A DNA stretch of 64,000 bases from Nitrosomonas stercoris (GCA_006742785.1 AP019755.1:434001-498000); one strand, 5' to 3'; numbered from the stretch's first letter, positions 33,701-42,828 are shown. Translations and numbers: made by a program. The notes: generated by a model from the letters alone, not told the origin.

Positions 33701-33931
33701 CTAATCAGCAAATACTTCTTCGATGGTTTGGGCGGTTAGTATGCGTTTGCTCCAAAGTTCCAGGGTGGGCGAATCTGCCTGTTTGACACGAGCACTAATT
33801 GTTTCACTCACAGCGCCAAAACGCCACGCTAATTGGCGCAATAATATTCCAGCTTCACCTTGCTGCAATCCTTCTTCAATTCCCTGTTGTTTCCAGTTTT
33901 TTGTCCAGTCTTTGACACGTTCTGAAAGCAT
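33701..33931 (-). CDS. RpnS-like intragenic C-terminal protein, copy 5
   Basis: 76-aa in-frame product from M248 of the long gene, AGGAGGT at 33939-33945. One GLQQ unit, and the GEAG linker type shared with copy 1 rather than with its tandem neighbour. Confidence 0.68.
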   Translation of the reverse strand: MLSERVKDWTKNWKQQGIEEGLQQGEAGILLRQLAWRFGAVSETISARVKQADSPTLELWSKRILTAQTIEEVFAD

Positions 33932-34672
33932 GTTTGTTACCTCCTGTAAATCCTGAATTTCGTCAAATGCCACTGTTGGCATTCTGCCTGGTAAGAATAC
34001 CCGTTTCAACCAGATAGTGAATGCTCGGCGCAAGTTGCTTTGTTGCGGGGATTGTAACCAGGCAATCAACGCTTGTAACACTTGTTGGACATCTTCTGGG
34101 GTGCGGCTGTTCTCTAACCGAAATAATGCAGCGGCCAGATTGCGTAGTTCTGCCAGTTCATGTTCATGGTAGCTGCCTTCGTCCAGTAGTAGATAGTGCA
34201 GATGGGGGCGATAGCGATCCAGTTCGCCCGGCGCAGGGGTGATCAGGTCTGCAATGTCGACTGGGGCTTGCCAGCGTGGATCGCCGTTATACAGCACGAT
34301 GGGTAGCACAGGTGGCAATGGTTCGTTGGTTTTAACTGCCTTGCTTCTGATCAGATCCTGATATAACAGGCCAACGTAAGTCATAATGCGCACAGCCATG
34401 AACCAATCTACGGAAGATTGAAATTCAATCAGCAGGTAGACATACAGCCAGGCGCTGTTCTGATGGTTGCCCTGAACGTTCTTCCAGCGTATTCGCCAGA
34501 TGACGTCATCGTGGCGATCTCGCAGATCATCGCTGACATAGCTACCGCTAGCTTTTTCTAATGTGGAGAAGTCCAATTCTTTGATCCAGTCTTCCTTGAC
34601 AAAGCCACGTAGCAAGTCCGCTACCATTTCAGGATGGGTGAAGAGCAATTTATAGCTGTGATCGTGATCCAT
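33701..34672 (-). CDS. Rpn family nuclease (RpnL), copy 5
   Basis: 323-aa Rpn protein. The N-terminal third matches copy 3. The middle has a cluster of differences (VDIADLITPAPGELDRYRPH where copy 3 has ADIADLITPAPGGLERYRPH), shared partly with the fragment at 8396-8622. The linker is GLQQGEAGILLRQLAWRFG, closer to copy 1. This patchwork points to gene conversion. No Shine-Dalgarno at the long start. Confidence 0.88.
   Translation of the reverse strand: MDHDHSYKLLFTHPEMVADLLRGFVKEDWIKELDFSTLEKASGSYVSDDLRDRHDDVIWRIRWKNVQGNHQNSAWLYVYLLIEFQSSVDWFMAVRIMTYVGLLYQDLIRSKAVKTNEPLPPVLPIVLYNGDPRWQAPVDIADLITPAPGELDRYRPHLHYLLLDEGSYHEHELAELRNLAAALFRLENSRTPEDVQQVLQALIAWLQSPQQSNLRRAFTIWLKRVFLPGRMPTVAFDEIQDLQEVTNMLSERVKDWTKNWKQQGIEEGLQQGEAGILLRQLAWRFGAVSETISARVKQADSPTLELWSKRILTAQTIEEVFAD
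33939..33945 (-). promoter_or_regulatory. Strong internal Shine-Dalgarno inside rpn copy 5
   Basis: AGGAGGT on the minus strand, 7 nt before the internal ATG at 33931. Confidence 0.78.
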
Positions 34673-35063
34673 GCATGAAGTGTAGCGGAATAGAAGAAAT
34701 AAGGGGATGCTTTAACGGATAGACTGGATTGCTTCACGCTTGCAGCGTTCGCAAGGACAAAATATAGATGGGAAGGAATAGGATACCTCACTAGCTGCGC
34801 CGTTTCGCAAAGACATGATAATAGGATACTGAATTGCTTCGTCGACCTCCGATCTTCTTGCAATGACGCGCAAGGACGGCTTTTTACATTGTCATCGCGA
34901 AGGACGTCACTGCGAGGAGCAACGCGACGTGGCAGCCCAGTTGTTGGGTGGCGATCCAGTGGTAACTGAATACGCAAAAAATTACCAATTTTCTTTGTTG
35001 TAGCGACTGCGCTGGATTGCTTCTTACCCATGGCGATCACAGCGGCAAGATGTCTTTTATTGA
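34673..35063. repeat. rpn leader and palindromic repeats
   Basis: rpn leader at 34673-34723, CTGGATTGC arms at 34724 and about 35012, 69-bp core at 34891-34959. Last dense repeats in the window; beyond 35 kb they are nearly absent. Confidence 0.75.
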
Positions 35064-37451
35064 TTATTTGATACATACCATACGCACCTGACGAATATCG
35101 GTCATTCCTTGCAAAACTTTTTCAATGCCATCTTGTTTCAAAGTACGCATGCCTTCATTTAATGCGGTTGCTAGCATCTCGGTGACGCGCGCATGTTCTT
35201 GTACGTTTTTCTTGAGTGCGTCTGTCGCTGTCAGCAATTCATGCAAACCCACTCGCCCTGCGTAACCAGTGTCTGAGCAATGTTCACAACCTGCCGCTTC
35301 ATAAAGTGTGATCTGTCCTTTTTCATCCCCGTATTGTTTGACCCAGCGCACTTCTATTTCTCGAAAAGCTGCTTCCGGATCAGTTTTAAAACGCTCGGTA
35401 TGTTTTAATTCTTCACAATATTCTCGCAGTAACGCACGGATTTCTTCCTGGCTGGCGACATACGATTTTTTGCATTGCTTGCATAAACTTTTAGCCAGGC
35501 GCTGCGCCAGCACTCCCAATAAAGCATCAGCGAAGTTAAATGGATCCATGCCCATATCCAGCAAACGGATGATGGATTCCGGCGCACTATTGGTATGTAA
35601 CGTCGCAAACACCAAGTGACCGGTAAGTGAGGCTTCAATGCCAATCCCGGTGGTTTCCTTATCACGCATCTCGCCCACCATGATAATGTCAGGGTCGGCA
35701 CGCAAAAAAGATTTCATGATGGTGGCAAAAGTTAAGCCTGCCTTGGCGTTGACTTGTACTTGACGCAATCCCTTCTGCGTAATTTCCACCGGATCTTCAG
35801 CTGTCCAGATCTTGGTTTCTGGTCGATTCAAATATTTGAGAATGGAATGTAAAGTGGTTGTTTTACCGGAGCCTGTTGGACCACAGACAAAGAACAATCC
35901 ATAAGGCTTACTGACAATTGATTTTAATTGTTCCAGATTAGTGGATGTAAATCCCATTTTCTCCAGTGGAATCGGCTCACCAGCTGCCAAAATACGCATG
36001 ACGATATCCTCCACCCCACCTGCGGAAGGAATTGTTGCAACCCGCAACTCGATATCCAGTGGTGCAAATTTTCTGAATTTGATCTTGCCGTCCTGCGGTT
36101 TGCGCTTCTCGGAAATATCCAGATCACACATGATTTTGAGACGAGTCACCAGGGGATTACGGTAACTGGCAGGAATCTCAATATAAGGCATCAAGGATCC
36201 ATCCTTGCGAAAGCGTATCCCGGTTTTTCCTTTGCCAGGCAAAGGCTCGATATGAATATCCGATACTCCCATCTTGTAGGCATCCATGATAATGCGGTTC
36301 ACCAGCTTGACCAATTCATTATCTGCAGCAGCTGAAACCTCATCCGCTTCAGATTCCTTGGTTTCTTCTACCTCTTCCTCCAAATTGGAGAGCATGTCGT
36401 CAATGCTGCCGCCAAGATTTTCGGTTTCCGTACTTCCGTAAAATAGATCCAGTGTCGCTTTGAACTCGCGTTGGGTACAAACTGTATAAACAACCTTACG
36501 CTTTGGAAAAATTTGATTCACGATACGCAAAGATTTAATGCGCTCAGGATCCAACGCCAGCACGACCAGTCCATTGTTACCATCATCAATCGGCAACCAA
36601 TTATTGCTTTCAACAAATTCACGTCTGAGATTTTTCAGCAGATCCATTGGTTTGATCCGATCAGCTTTGAAGCGCTCATATTTGACATCGAAGAAAGCAG
36701 CCAATGCTTCACCTATTTGCGCGGTCTCAATGCCAAACTCATCAAGCAACACATCTTCCAGATCACGTCCTGTTTCGCGTGCACGCTTGGTCGCCAGTTC
36801 AAATTCACTGGTACTAATGGCTGAGTTGACGATTAACTTGTCGTAGCGCGTCCGACCTAGCAACTGCTGCATACGGTGCTGCTTGAATACATCTGCCAGT
36901 GCTTGACAAATTTCGCTCAAATCATCCACCATTTGTTGCGAAAAAGGCTCATCTGATTTGTGGTTGATCAGCTGCACAACTCCAGACAAATCGTTATCAC
37001 TGACATTCAAAATGGGCATGACCAGCATCTGCTTGGTTCGATAACCAGTACGTTTATCTACTTCCTGCAAAAAACGTAAATGTTCTCCTTGCTGACGCAA
37101 TTCATTTTGGTCATACACATCCTTGAAATTAACTGGCTTCCGATGCAGTGCTACAAAACCAGCAATACTTTGTTCTGTAATGGGTAGCCTGAGATCCTGA
37201 CAAAAATCCAGGCCAGTTTTTACACGCGAGACCAGATTGGTCCTATCGCCGCTCACCGTATAAATTGTTAATCGATCTGCATTAAATATTTCACAAATAT
37301 CCCGACTCACCTCAAATATAATTTCATCAACATTGCCTGCCGCATGGATACGATCAATCACAGCTCGTAAACGTTCAGCAGAATCAAATGATGGTTTAGC
37401 TACAGCTGCGGCTGAACTGGCTTGAGATACTCGAAAAATATTCATGTTCAC
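35064..37451 (-). CDS. GAF-domain PilB/GspE-type secretion ATPase
   Basis: 795-aa type II/IV secretion ATPase with an extra N-terminal GAF domain (about residues 25-195, starting AERLRAVIDRIHAAGNVDEI). A MshEN-like N-domain occupies about 205-345 and the hexameric motor 380-795. Walker A is GPTGSGKTTTLHSIL near residue 525, Walker B DPDIIMVGEMRD near 580, and zinc cysteines CKQCKK and CEHCSD near 657 and 722. GAF suggests control by a small molecule such as a cyclic nucleotide. The first codon is GTG (37451); ATG two codons on is also possible. Follows a phosphodiesterase-like gene by 6 bp; no pilin genes are nearby. Confidence 0.9.
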   Translation of the reverse strand: MNMNIFRVSQASSAAAVAKPSFDSAERLRAVIDRIHAAGNVDEIIFEVSRDICEIFNADRLTIYTVSGDRTNLVSRVKTGLDFCQDLRLPITEQSIAGFVALHRKPVNFKDVYDQNELRQQGEHLRFLQEVDKRTGYRTKQMLVMPILNVSDNDLSGVVQLINHKSDEPFSQQMVDDLSEICQALADVFKQHRMQQLLGRTRYDKLIVNSAISTSEFELATKRARETGRDLEDVLLDEFGIETAQIGEALAAFFDVKYERFKADRIKPMDLLKNLRREFVESNNWLPIDDGNNGLVVLALDPERIKSLRIVNQIFPKRKVVYTVCTQREFKATLDLFYGSTETENLGGSIDDMLSNLEEEVEETKESEADEVSAAADNELVKLVNRIIMDAYKMGVSDIHIEPLPGKGKTGIRFRKDGSLMPYIEIPASYRNPLVTRLKIMCDLDISEKRKPQDGKIKFRKFAPLDIELRVATIPSAGGVEDIVMRILAAGEPIPLEKMGFTSTNLEQLKSIVSKPYGLFFVCGPTGSGKTTTLHSILKYLNRPETKIWTAEDPVEITQKGLRQVQVNAKAGLTFATIMKSFLRADPDIIMVGEMRDKETTGIGIEASLTGHLVFATLHTNSAPESIIRLLDMGMDPFNFADALLGVLAQRLAKSLCKQCKKSYVASQEEIRALLREYCEELKHTERFKTDPEAAFREIEVRWVKQYGDEKGQITLYEAAGCEHCSDTGYAGRVGLHELLTATDALKKNVQEHARVTEMLATALNEGMRTLKQDGIEKVLQGMTDIRQVRMVCIK

Positions 37452-37457
37452 ACTATC

Positions 37458-38222
37458 CTAAAATTCAAATACCTGATTATTCATCAACCGATGAAGTTTG
37501 CAGTGCTTAACACCAGCAGAAATCTCACGCATGGTTACTTCTGCTTCACTTTGGCGTAAATGCGTAATATATATTTCGGCAGCATGCTGCAATTTATTCA
37601 GTTCTTTCGCTAACAGAGAGGCATAAAAATGCTTTGAGTGAACCGCAATCTCTTGTCCAGCATCACTAAAAGCAGATTCAACAATTAGATAACGCAGATT
37701 GGTAATTTGATTGATCACGTCCCACAATGCATCACTTGCAGTCGTATCACCAGTAAATACAAGACTGGATTGTCCGGAATCCATCTGAAAACCTACCGCC
37801 GGTACAATATGATCGGCCGGTAAGGGAGTAATTTTGCGCGAACCTAATGTAATTGTTTTGCCAACAGCAATTGGCTCATAGCGCATATAAGGGCGGTTGG
37901 CATCGGGAATACAGGAAAAATCCGGCCAGATATGATCATTAAAGATATGCGCTTGCAGACACTGCAAGGTGGATGGCAGTGCATGCACAATCAGAGGACG
38001 ATCGCGCAAGCTGCCAGTGGTATCCACTAAAAAGGGAATAAAAGCAATGTGATCCAGATGGGCGTGGGTAACAAATACATGATCTATTTTTAACAGATCA
38101 TCTAGCGCCAATGTGCCAACCCCGGTTCCGGCATCAATTAGAACATCATCATCCAGCAACATGGCTGTAGTATAGGAATCTGTACCAATTCCACCACTAC
38201 AACCCAACACTCGTAATCGCAA
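37458..38222 (-). CDS. MBL-fold hydrolase, class II cyclic-nucleotide phosphodiesterase-like
   Basis: 254-aa metallo-beta-lactamase-fold enzyme. Metal ligands are THAHLDH (H53, H55, D57, H58), ADH near residue 118 and FTGDTT near 140. The layout and SCDAG-like N-terminus (LGCSGGIGTDSYTTAML) resemble class II 3',5'-cyclic-nucleotide phosphodiesterases. TTG start with GGAAG 7 nt upstream. It forms a two-gene operon with the GAF-ATPase, which could sense its substrate. Other MBL-fold hydrolases cannot be excluded. Confidence 0.78.
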   Translation of the reverse strand: MRLRVLGCSGGIGTDSYTTAMLLDDDVLIDAGTGVGTLALDDLLKIDHVFVTHAHLDHIAFIPFLVDTTGSLRDRPLIVHALPSTLQCLQAHIFNDHIWPDFSCIPDANRPYMRYEPIAVGKTITLGSRKITPLPADHIVPAVGFQMDSGQSSLVFTGDTTASDALWDVINQITNLRYLIVESAFSDAGQEIAVHSKHFYASLLAKELNKLQHAAEIYITHLRQSEAEVTMREISAGVKHCKLHRLMNNQVFEF

Positions 38223-38312
38223 AATTATCTTCCTTCATCCTGTTTTTAGCAGAAAATTGCAGCAAGTTATTTACTGCAACAAATGAAGAAAGAATACGGT
38301 CAGTTTTTGTGA

Positions 38313-38738
38313 TTATTTAAGTAACAATACTGGAACAGTTGAAAGTTGAATCAATTTACTGGCAACAGAACCCAGCAACAAACCTTTTACAACCCCCAAG
38401 CCACGTGGTCCGATCACAATCTGGTCACTCTGTATTTCCTCTGCAAATTGCAGAATCATCGGCACAATTTCACCCACAACAACATGATGCCGGTAAGCAA
38501 TACCTTTTTCTTCCAGATGGTCACGTGCTTGTTGCAGTCCTCTCAACCCTTCTTCACGATAATAATCTCCGATCTCTTCCTTGCTCACAAACATAGAGAC
38601 ATTACCCGTCAGCGGGATGCGCACATTCAACAAATGAATTTCCGGCTGCTCATGATACCAATCGAGCCGCTTGACAAATTCTTCAACAGCTCGAGAAGAA
38701 GCTTCCGAACCATCAACTGGCAACAACATTTTTAACAT
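38313..38738 (-). CDS. Universal stress protein, UspA family
   Basis: 141-aa single UspA domain: MLKMLLPVDGSEASSRAVEE at the start and the ATP-binding motif G-x2-G-x9-G-S near the end (IGPRGLGVVKGLLLGSVASK), followed by TVPVLLLK. Nucleotide-binding stress protein, monocistronic, with AAGGAG upstream of ATG. Confidence 0.9.
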   Translation of the reverse strand: MLKMLLPVDGSEASSRAVEEFVKRLDWYHEQPEIHLLNVRIPLTGNVSMFVSKEEIGDYYREEGLRGLQQARDHLEEKGIAYRHHVVVGEIVPMILQFAEEIQSDQIVIGPRGLGVVKGLLLGSVASKLIQLSTVPVLLLK

Positions 38739-38823
38739 AGCCTTCTCCTTTGCACGTAGTTTTATTAACCATAGCCATTTGAATAATAGTTAATCAAATG
38801 AGCATATATGAGTTACTTATTAT

Positions 38824-39552
38824 TCACTCTCTACCCGATAAATGAACTGTGACAGGCATACTTCTGAGGGCACGCGCGGCTAGCCATTTTCCAATACCCA
38901 CAACCAGCAAAGCACAACCTGCTGGCGCAAGCCAATGCAGATAAGCAGCATGTTGATCTACCCACACTGAGCTGATTGCATCAGTCACCAGCAATTTACC
39001 TGCTACCCATCCCAACAAACCAGCGCCGAAAACCACAATAACAGGAAAGCGTTCTATCCACTGCATCAATAGCTTGCTTCCCCAGACAATAATAGGAACG
39101 CTAAACAATAGGCCAAATATCACTAACACTAGCTCGTCTCCGGCAGCTGCTGCGATTCCCATTACATTATCCAGGCTCATCACTGTATCAGCCACAATAA
39201 TTGTCTTAATGACAGCTGGTAATGTCGTCGCGCCGCCCCCTTGTTCTTGCGCAACAGCATCACTCCCATGTGCTGGTTCGGGTAGCAACAGCTTGACAGC
39301 AATCCATAACAATAAAAAAGCACCAACTATCTTAAGATAGGGCAAGGTTAATAATTGCAAGGCAAAAAAGACTAACAAAACACGGATGCCAATTGCTCCG
39401 GCTATGCCCCAGAATATTCCTTGGCTCCGTTTGCTTTCTGGCAAATTACGGCAAGCCAGTGCGATCACAATGGCATTATCCGCACCAAGCGCAACATCAA
39501 TCACAATAATCTGAAAAACAGCCACCCAAAATTGAGAATCAGTTATTTCCAT
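38824..39552 (-). CDS. TerC/YjbE family integral membrane protein
   Basis: 242-aa TerC-family protein with about seven membrane helices. The two acidic family motifs are visible: DVALGADNAIVIALA near residue 20 and ADTVMSLDNVMGIAAAAGDE near 120. Members are linked to metal ion (Mn2+) efflux or tellurite phenotype; here the specific ion is not evident. 9 bp separate it from the upstream patatin gene, so the two are probably cotranscribed. Confidence 0.88.
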   Translation of the reverse strand: MEITDSQFWVAVFQIIVIDVALGADNAIVIALACRNLPESKRSQGIFWGIAGAIGIRVLLVFFALQLLTLPYLKIVGAFLLLWIAVKLLLPEPAHGSDAVAQEQGGGATTLPAVIKTIIVADTVMSLDNVMGIAAAAGDELVLVIFGLLFSVPIIVWGSKLLMQWIERFPVIVVFGAGLLGWVAGKLLVTDAISSVWVDQHAAYLHWLAPAGCALLVVGIGKWLAARALRSMPVTVHLSGRE

Positions 39553-39561
39553 AACAATTCG

Positions 39562-40725
39562 TTACTCTTTTTGTCCAAAAATAAATGAGAAAACTTCATC
39601 GCGTTGTCGCAATGTATCTCGATAACCCAAATCAATCAGCGCTTGACAAAAGGGGGCTTCAAACAACACATAACTCAGCATGGCTGAACCCTTAGGGCCC
39701 ATCGCACCCGCCGCCCGGAAAAAATAGCGAATTACACGCGGTAAACTCTTGGCATATGCTTGCGCCAGTTCATCTATTTTTTCACTGGGCGTAATCACCA
39801 TACAATCAATCATGCGTAAGATAGAAATATTCTCTATCTGTGTTTCAGGAATCAGACTCAGAGTTTGGTTAATACGTCGCAAACGTTCAAGATCTGCATC
39901 CAAACCATCCACAAAAATACTATTTAATATATGCCCGGCAATTTGTGCCGGAGGCGGATAACCCATCACCTTGATGCGCGCACACTCTGCTTCCTTCTCC
40001 TCGTTGACACCAATCACTAGCAAACGATCCGCTCCCAGATGTAAGGCAGGGCTAAGTGGTGCAAATTGGCGCATGGAACCATCCCCAAAATATTCACGAT
40101 TGACCCGGACTGCCGGGAAAATAATGGGAATGGAAGCGGACGCAATTAAATGCTGAATACCGATACGCGATGGCACCCCCACCCGCTGTGCGCGTTTCCA
40201 GGGAATGACATCCGGATTAGCTTGGTAAAAGGTGACAGATTGTTCAGAAGCATAACCCCAGGCGGTGATTCCCAGCGCATGCAATGCACCTGCGTGGATG
40301 CTGCGGCGGATTCCCCGAAACGGTAAATGACAAGCCAACAACTGACGAAGCGGTGCATTATCTAACAAAGAAACCGGTTTGCCAGCCATTCTGCGCGATA
40401 TCACCGAACCAGTAAAACGCAGCGCGTTAGATAACACCCCCGCTAAATCCGAACGATAAATATGCGCAGTATGCAAATTACTCCATACTGCTTCCAACCG
40501 CTTAACACCGGTGGAAAAGTGCGTGGCTCCCATTGCCAGGCCCGCCGCATTGATCGCCCCGGCAGAGGTGCCACAAATAACAGGAAAAGGACTACGTGCA
40601 TGCGGAGGTAACATTTCAGCTATTGCTCGTAACACCCCTATTTGATAAGCAGCTCGCGCCCCGCCTCCCGTTAGAACCAAACCTAACCTCGATTGCGGTG
40701 AATTATCGCGAGAAGATTCACTCAC
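39562..40725 (-). CDS. Patatin-like phospholipase
   Basis: 387-aa patatin-family lipid acyl hydrolase. Oxyanion loop LVLTGGGARAAYQIGVL, nucleophile S54 in CGTSAGA, and catalytic aspartate D215 in FGDGSMRQFAP. No signal peptide, so probably cytoplasmic or membrane-associated. Upstream of terC in a probable two-gene unit. Confidence 0.9.
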   Translation of the reverse strand: MSESSRDNSPQSRLGLVLTGGGARAAYQIGVLRAIAEMLPPHARSPFPVICGTSAGAINAAGLAMGATHFSTGVKRLEAVWSNLHTAHIYRSDLAGVLSNALRFTGSVISRRMAGKPVSLLDNAPLRQLLACHLPFRGIRRSIHAGALHALGITAWGYASEQSVTFYQANPDVIPWKRAQRVGVPSRIGIQHLIASASIPIIFPAVRVNREYFGDGSMRQFAPLSPALHLGADRLLVIGVNEEKEAECARIKVMGYPPPAQIAGHILNSIFVDGLDADLERLRRINQTLSLIPETQIENISILRMIDCMVITPSEKIDELAQAYAKSLPRVIRYFFRAAGAMGPKGSAMLSYVLFEAPFCQALIDLGYRDTLRQRDEVFSFIFGQKE

Positions 40726-40930
40726 AACTTACTCACTTTCAATGTTTTTGATTCTGATTCCTGACACGCTCATCGTTTCTATTTTTGCTTAGCCTATCTT
40801 CTGTTCAATCTATTTCCACACTTGCAATAAGAGCAGTGACTATACCGTACTTTTAATCTGGAGAATCTGGATAAATGAGCCAGATCGTTTTATCTTTGAT
40901 CCACTCCAGCACACCGTGGGACTAAACATC
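40726..40930. other. Intergenic DNA, no feature recognised
   Basis: Divergent promoter region between the patatin gene and pip, up to the MITE. I see no gene, repeat arm or clear promoter. Confidence 0.5.
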
Positions 40931-40933
40931 TAA

Positions 40934-41074
40934 GAACCTGTTCAATATCTTACTGAAGGGCACATTACGGCGTTGAAATTGAACTCAAAATGCTCACATA
41001 CTTTGAGTATGCTCCGCTTTCTCGTTCAATTTTGCCTTGCGCTGCATCCCTTGATCGAGATATTGAACGGGTTC
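40934..41074. mobile_element. 141-bp MITE, copy 1
   Basis: Termini GAACCTGTTCAATATCT and (reverse) GAACCCGTTCAATATCT match at 16 of 17 bases, flanked by a perfect TAA duplication (40931-40933, 41075-41077). The interior is also self-complementary (AAATTGAAC / GTTCAATTTTG and CATACT-TTG-AGTATG). The ends match the left end of the mosaic IS at 4694 in 16 of 17 bases, so an IS5-family transposase of that subtype is the likely mobiliser. Confidence 0.8.
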
Positions 41075-41159
41075 TAAGCGACTAATCAGAGCAAGATGCT
41101 AAAATATCTGAAAAACTCATGCAATCAGGCGTTTTCTGAAGACCAACATAGTCAGCCAT

Positions 41160-42122
41160 ATGGAACAACCTATGACACGCACCGAACTCTTTCCACCAAT
41201 TGAACCCTATGACCATGGCAAACTGCCAGTGGATGGTATTCACATCATGTACTGGGAACAAGCAGGTAATCCGGATGGTGTGCCTGTACTCTTTCTGCAT
41301 GGTGGACCAGGTGCAGGCGCATCGCCCGATCATCGACGTTTTTTTGACCCTGCCCACTATCGCATTGTTATATTTGATCAACGCGGAGCAGGACGTTCCA
41401 CACCGCTGGGTGAACTAAAAGACAATTCCACTCCCTTATTGATTAAAGATATTGAAAAATTGCGGCAGCAACTGGGCATCAAACAATGGCTAGTTTTCGG
41501 TGGATCCTGGGGCAGTACATTAGCACTCGCCTATGGCGAAGCACATCCTGAGTGCTGTTTAGGATTTATATTACGCGGAATTTTCTTGTGCCGCCCTAAA
41601 GAAATCGATTGGTTTTTGTACGGATTACAAACTTTTTTCCCGGAAGTGTGGTACGAATTTGCCTCCCGCCTGCCAGCAGAAGATCGGCGAGATATTCTCA
41701 CTGCTTACTATCGTCTATTAACTCATCCTGATCCCGATGTGCATTTCCCGGCAGCGAAGGCATGGAGTCGTTATGAAGGCAGCTGTTCAACCCTGCTGCC
41801 CAATCCGGAAGTCATGAATCATTTCACTGACAATACTGTTGCACTGGGATTGGCAAAAATTGAGGCACATTATTTCAAGCACAATATTTTCCTGCCAGAA
41901 AATAGCCTATTGGATAACATCCACACACTGCATCATTTACCGGGAGTCATCGTCCAGGGGCGTTACGATGCAGTTTGTCCGATTACCAGCGCATACGATC
42001 TCCACCTGGCCTGGCCACAAGCAGAATATATCGTTGTTGACGGTGCTGGTCACTCCGCTTGGGAACCAGGCATTCGTGCCGAACTGGTTAAAGCAACTGA
42101 AAAATTTAAACAGATAATTTAA
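41160..42122 (+). CDS. pip: Prolyl aminopeptidase (proline iminopeptidase), S33
   Basis: 320-aa alpha/beta hydrolase of the S33 family. HGGPGAG oxyanion block near residue 48, nucleophile S116 in FGGSWGSTLALAY, aspartate in QGRYDAVCP near 272 and histidine in GAGHSAWEP near 299. It releases N-terminal proline from peptides. ATG at 41160 lacks a clear ribosome-binding site; ATG four codons later (41172) is a reasonable alternative. The MITE ends 85 bp upstream and may carry or alter its promoter. Confidence 0.92.
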   Translation: MEQPMTRTELFPPIEPYDHGKLPVDGIHIMYWEQAGNPDGVPVLFLHGGPGAGASPDHRRFFDPAHYRIVIFDQRGAGRSTPLGELKDNSTPLLIKDIEKLRQQLGIKQWLVFGGSWGSTLALAYGEAHPECCLGFILRGIFLCRPKEIDWFLYGLQTFFPEVWYEFASRLPAEDRRDILTAYYRLLTHPDPDVHFPAAKAWSRYEGSCSTLLPNPEVMNHFTDNTVALGLAKIEAHYFKHNIFLPENSLLDNIHTLHHLPGVIVQGRYDAVCPITSAYDLHLAWPQAEYIVVDGAGHSAWEPGIRAELVKATEKFKQII

Positions 42123-42132
42123 AAGCAGAAGC

Positions 42133-42828
42133 TCATCGTAACAACCTGTCTATATCCAAATATTGTGCCAGTTGTTGCGGATCAGGTGGCCGCTGATATG
42201 GCAGCACACCTAGCAACGGACAATCCAGCCATTCAGTTAATGTCTGCAAATTGGCTGCTGGCTGCAACATCGCTGGATCAATTTGATTGGCTACCCAACC
42301 CGCCAGCGGCAAACCAGTTGCCACAACAGCATGCGCTGTCAATAATGCATGATTCAAACACCCTAAACGCATTCCCACTACTAAAATAATCGGCAAACCC
42401 AGCTCACATGCCAAATCACTGGTGTCGTACTGTTGATCAGTCGCGCCAGATTCACCAGATATAGAGAGCGGCACCATGAATCCTCCAACTCCCTCAACAA
42501 TTGTTACATCCGCTGCAGCCAATAACTTTTCGCAGGATTGCCGAATATGGCTCAGATCAATGCGTGTATGAGTTTGCTGAGCAGCAATATGCGGTGCAAT
42601 GGGCTCTACAAAAGCATACGGATTAATTAATTCTTGTGGCAACTTGGCTGAACTGGCTACTTTCAGATATTCCACATCCTGCCAAACGCCATCTTCCTGG
42701 CCAGACACCACTGGCTTCATGCCAACTGTGGTATATCCTTGTGTGAAAAAAGCATGCAGCAACGCACAGCTAACTGTTGTTTTACCAATGCCGGTATCGG
42801 TTCCGGTAACAAAAAACCCTGTAGCCAT
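42133..42828 (-). CDS. bioD: Dethiobiotin synthetase
   Basis: 231-aa P-loop enzyme (GTDTGIGKT near residue 8) that closes the ureido ring of 7,8-diaminopelargonate using CO2 and ATP. Conserved KPVVSG and VEGVGGFMVPL segments present. Last gene of the leftward bio cluster, 16 bp after bioC. Confidence 0.93.
   Translation of the reverse strand: MATGFFVTGTDTGIGKTTVSCALLHAFFTQGYTTVGMKPVVSGQEDGVWQDVEYLKVASSAKLPQELINPYAFVEPIAPHIAAQQTHTRIDLSHIRQSCEKLLAAADVTIVEGVGGFMVPLSISGESGATDQQYDTSDLACELGLPIILVVGMRLGCLNHALLTAHAVVATGLPLAGWVANQIDPAMLQPAANLQTLTEWLDCPLLGVLPYQRPPDPQQLAQYLDIDRLLR

Larger units (their letters stand above)
31994..34959. repeat. 2.9-kb duplicated rpn-pair block, copy B
   Basis: Direct duplicate of 21372-24288, starting and ending in 69-bp cores. 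The two copies flank 7.7 kb with vapBC, the intact IS, fliC and flaG, so homologous recombination could delete that interval. Confidence 0.85.
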
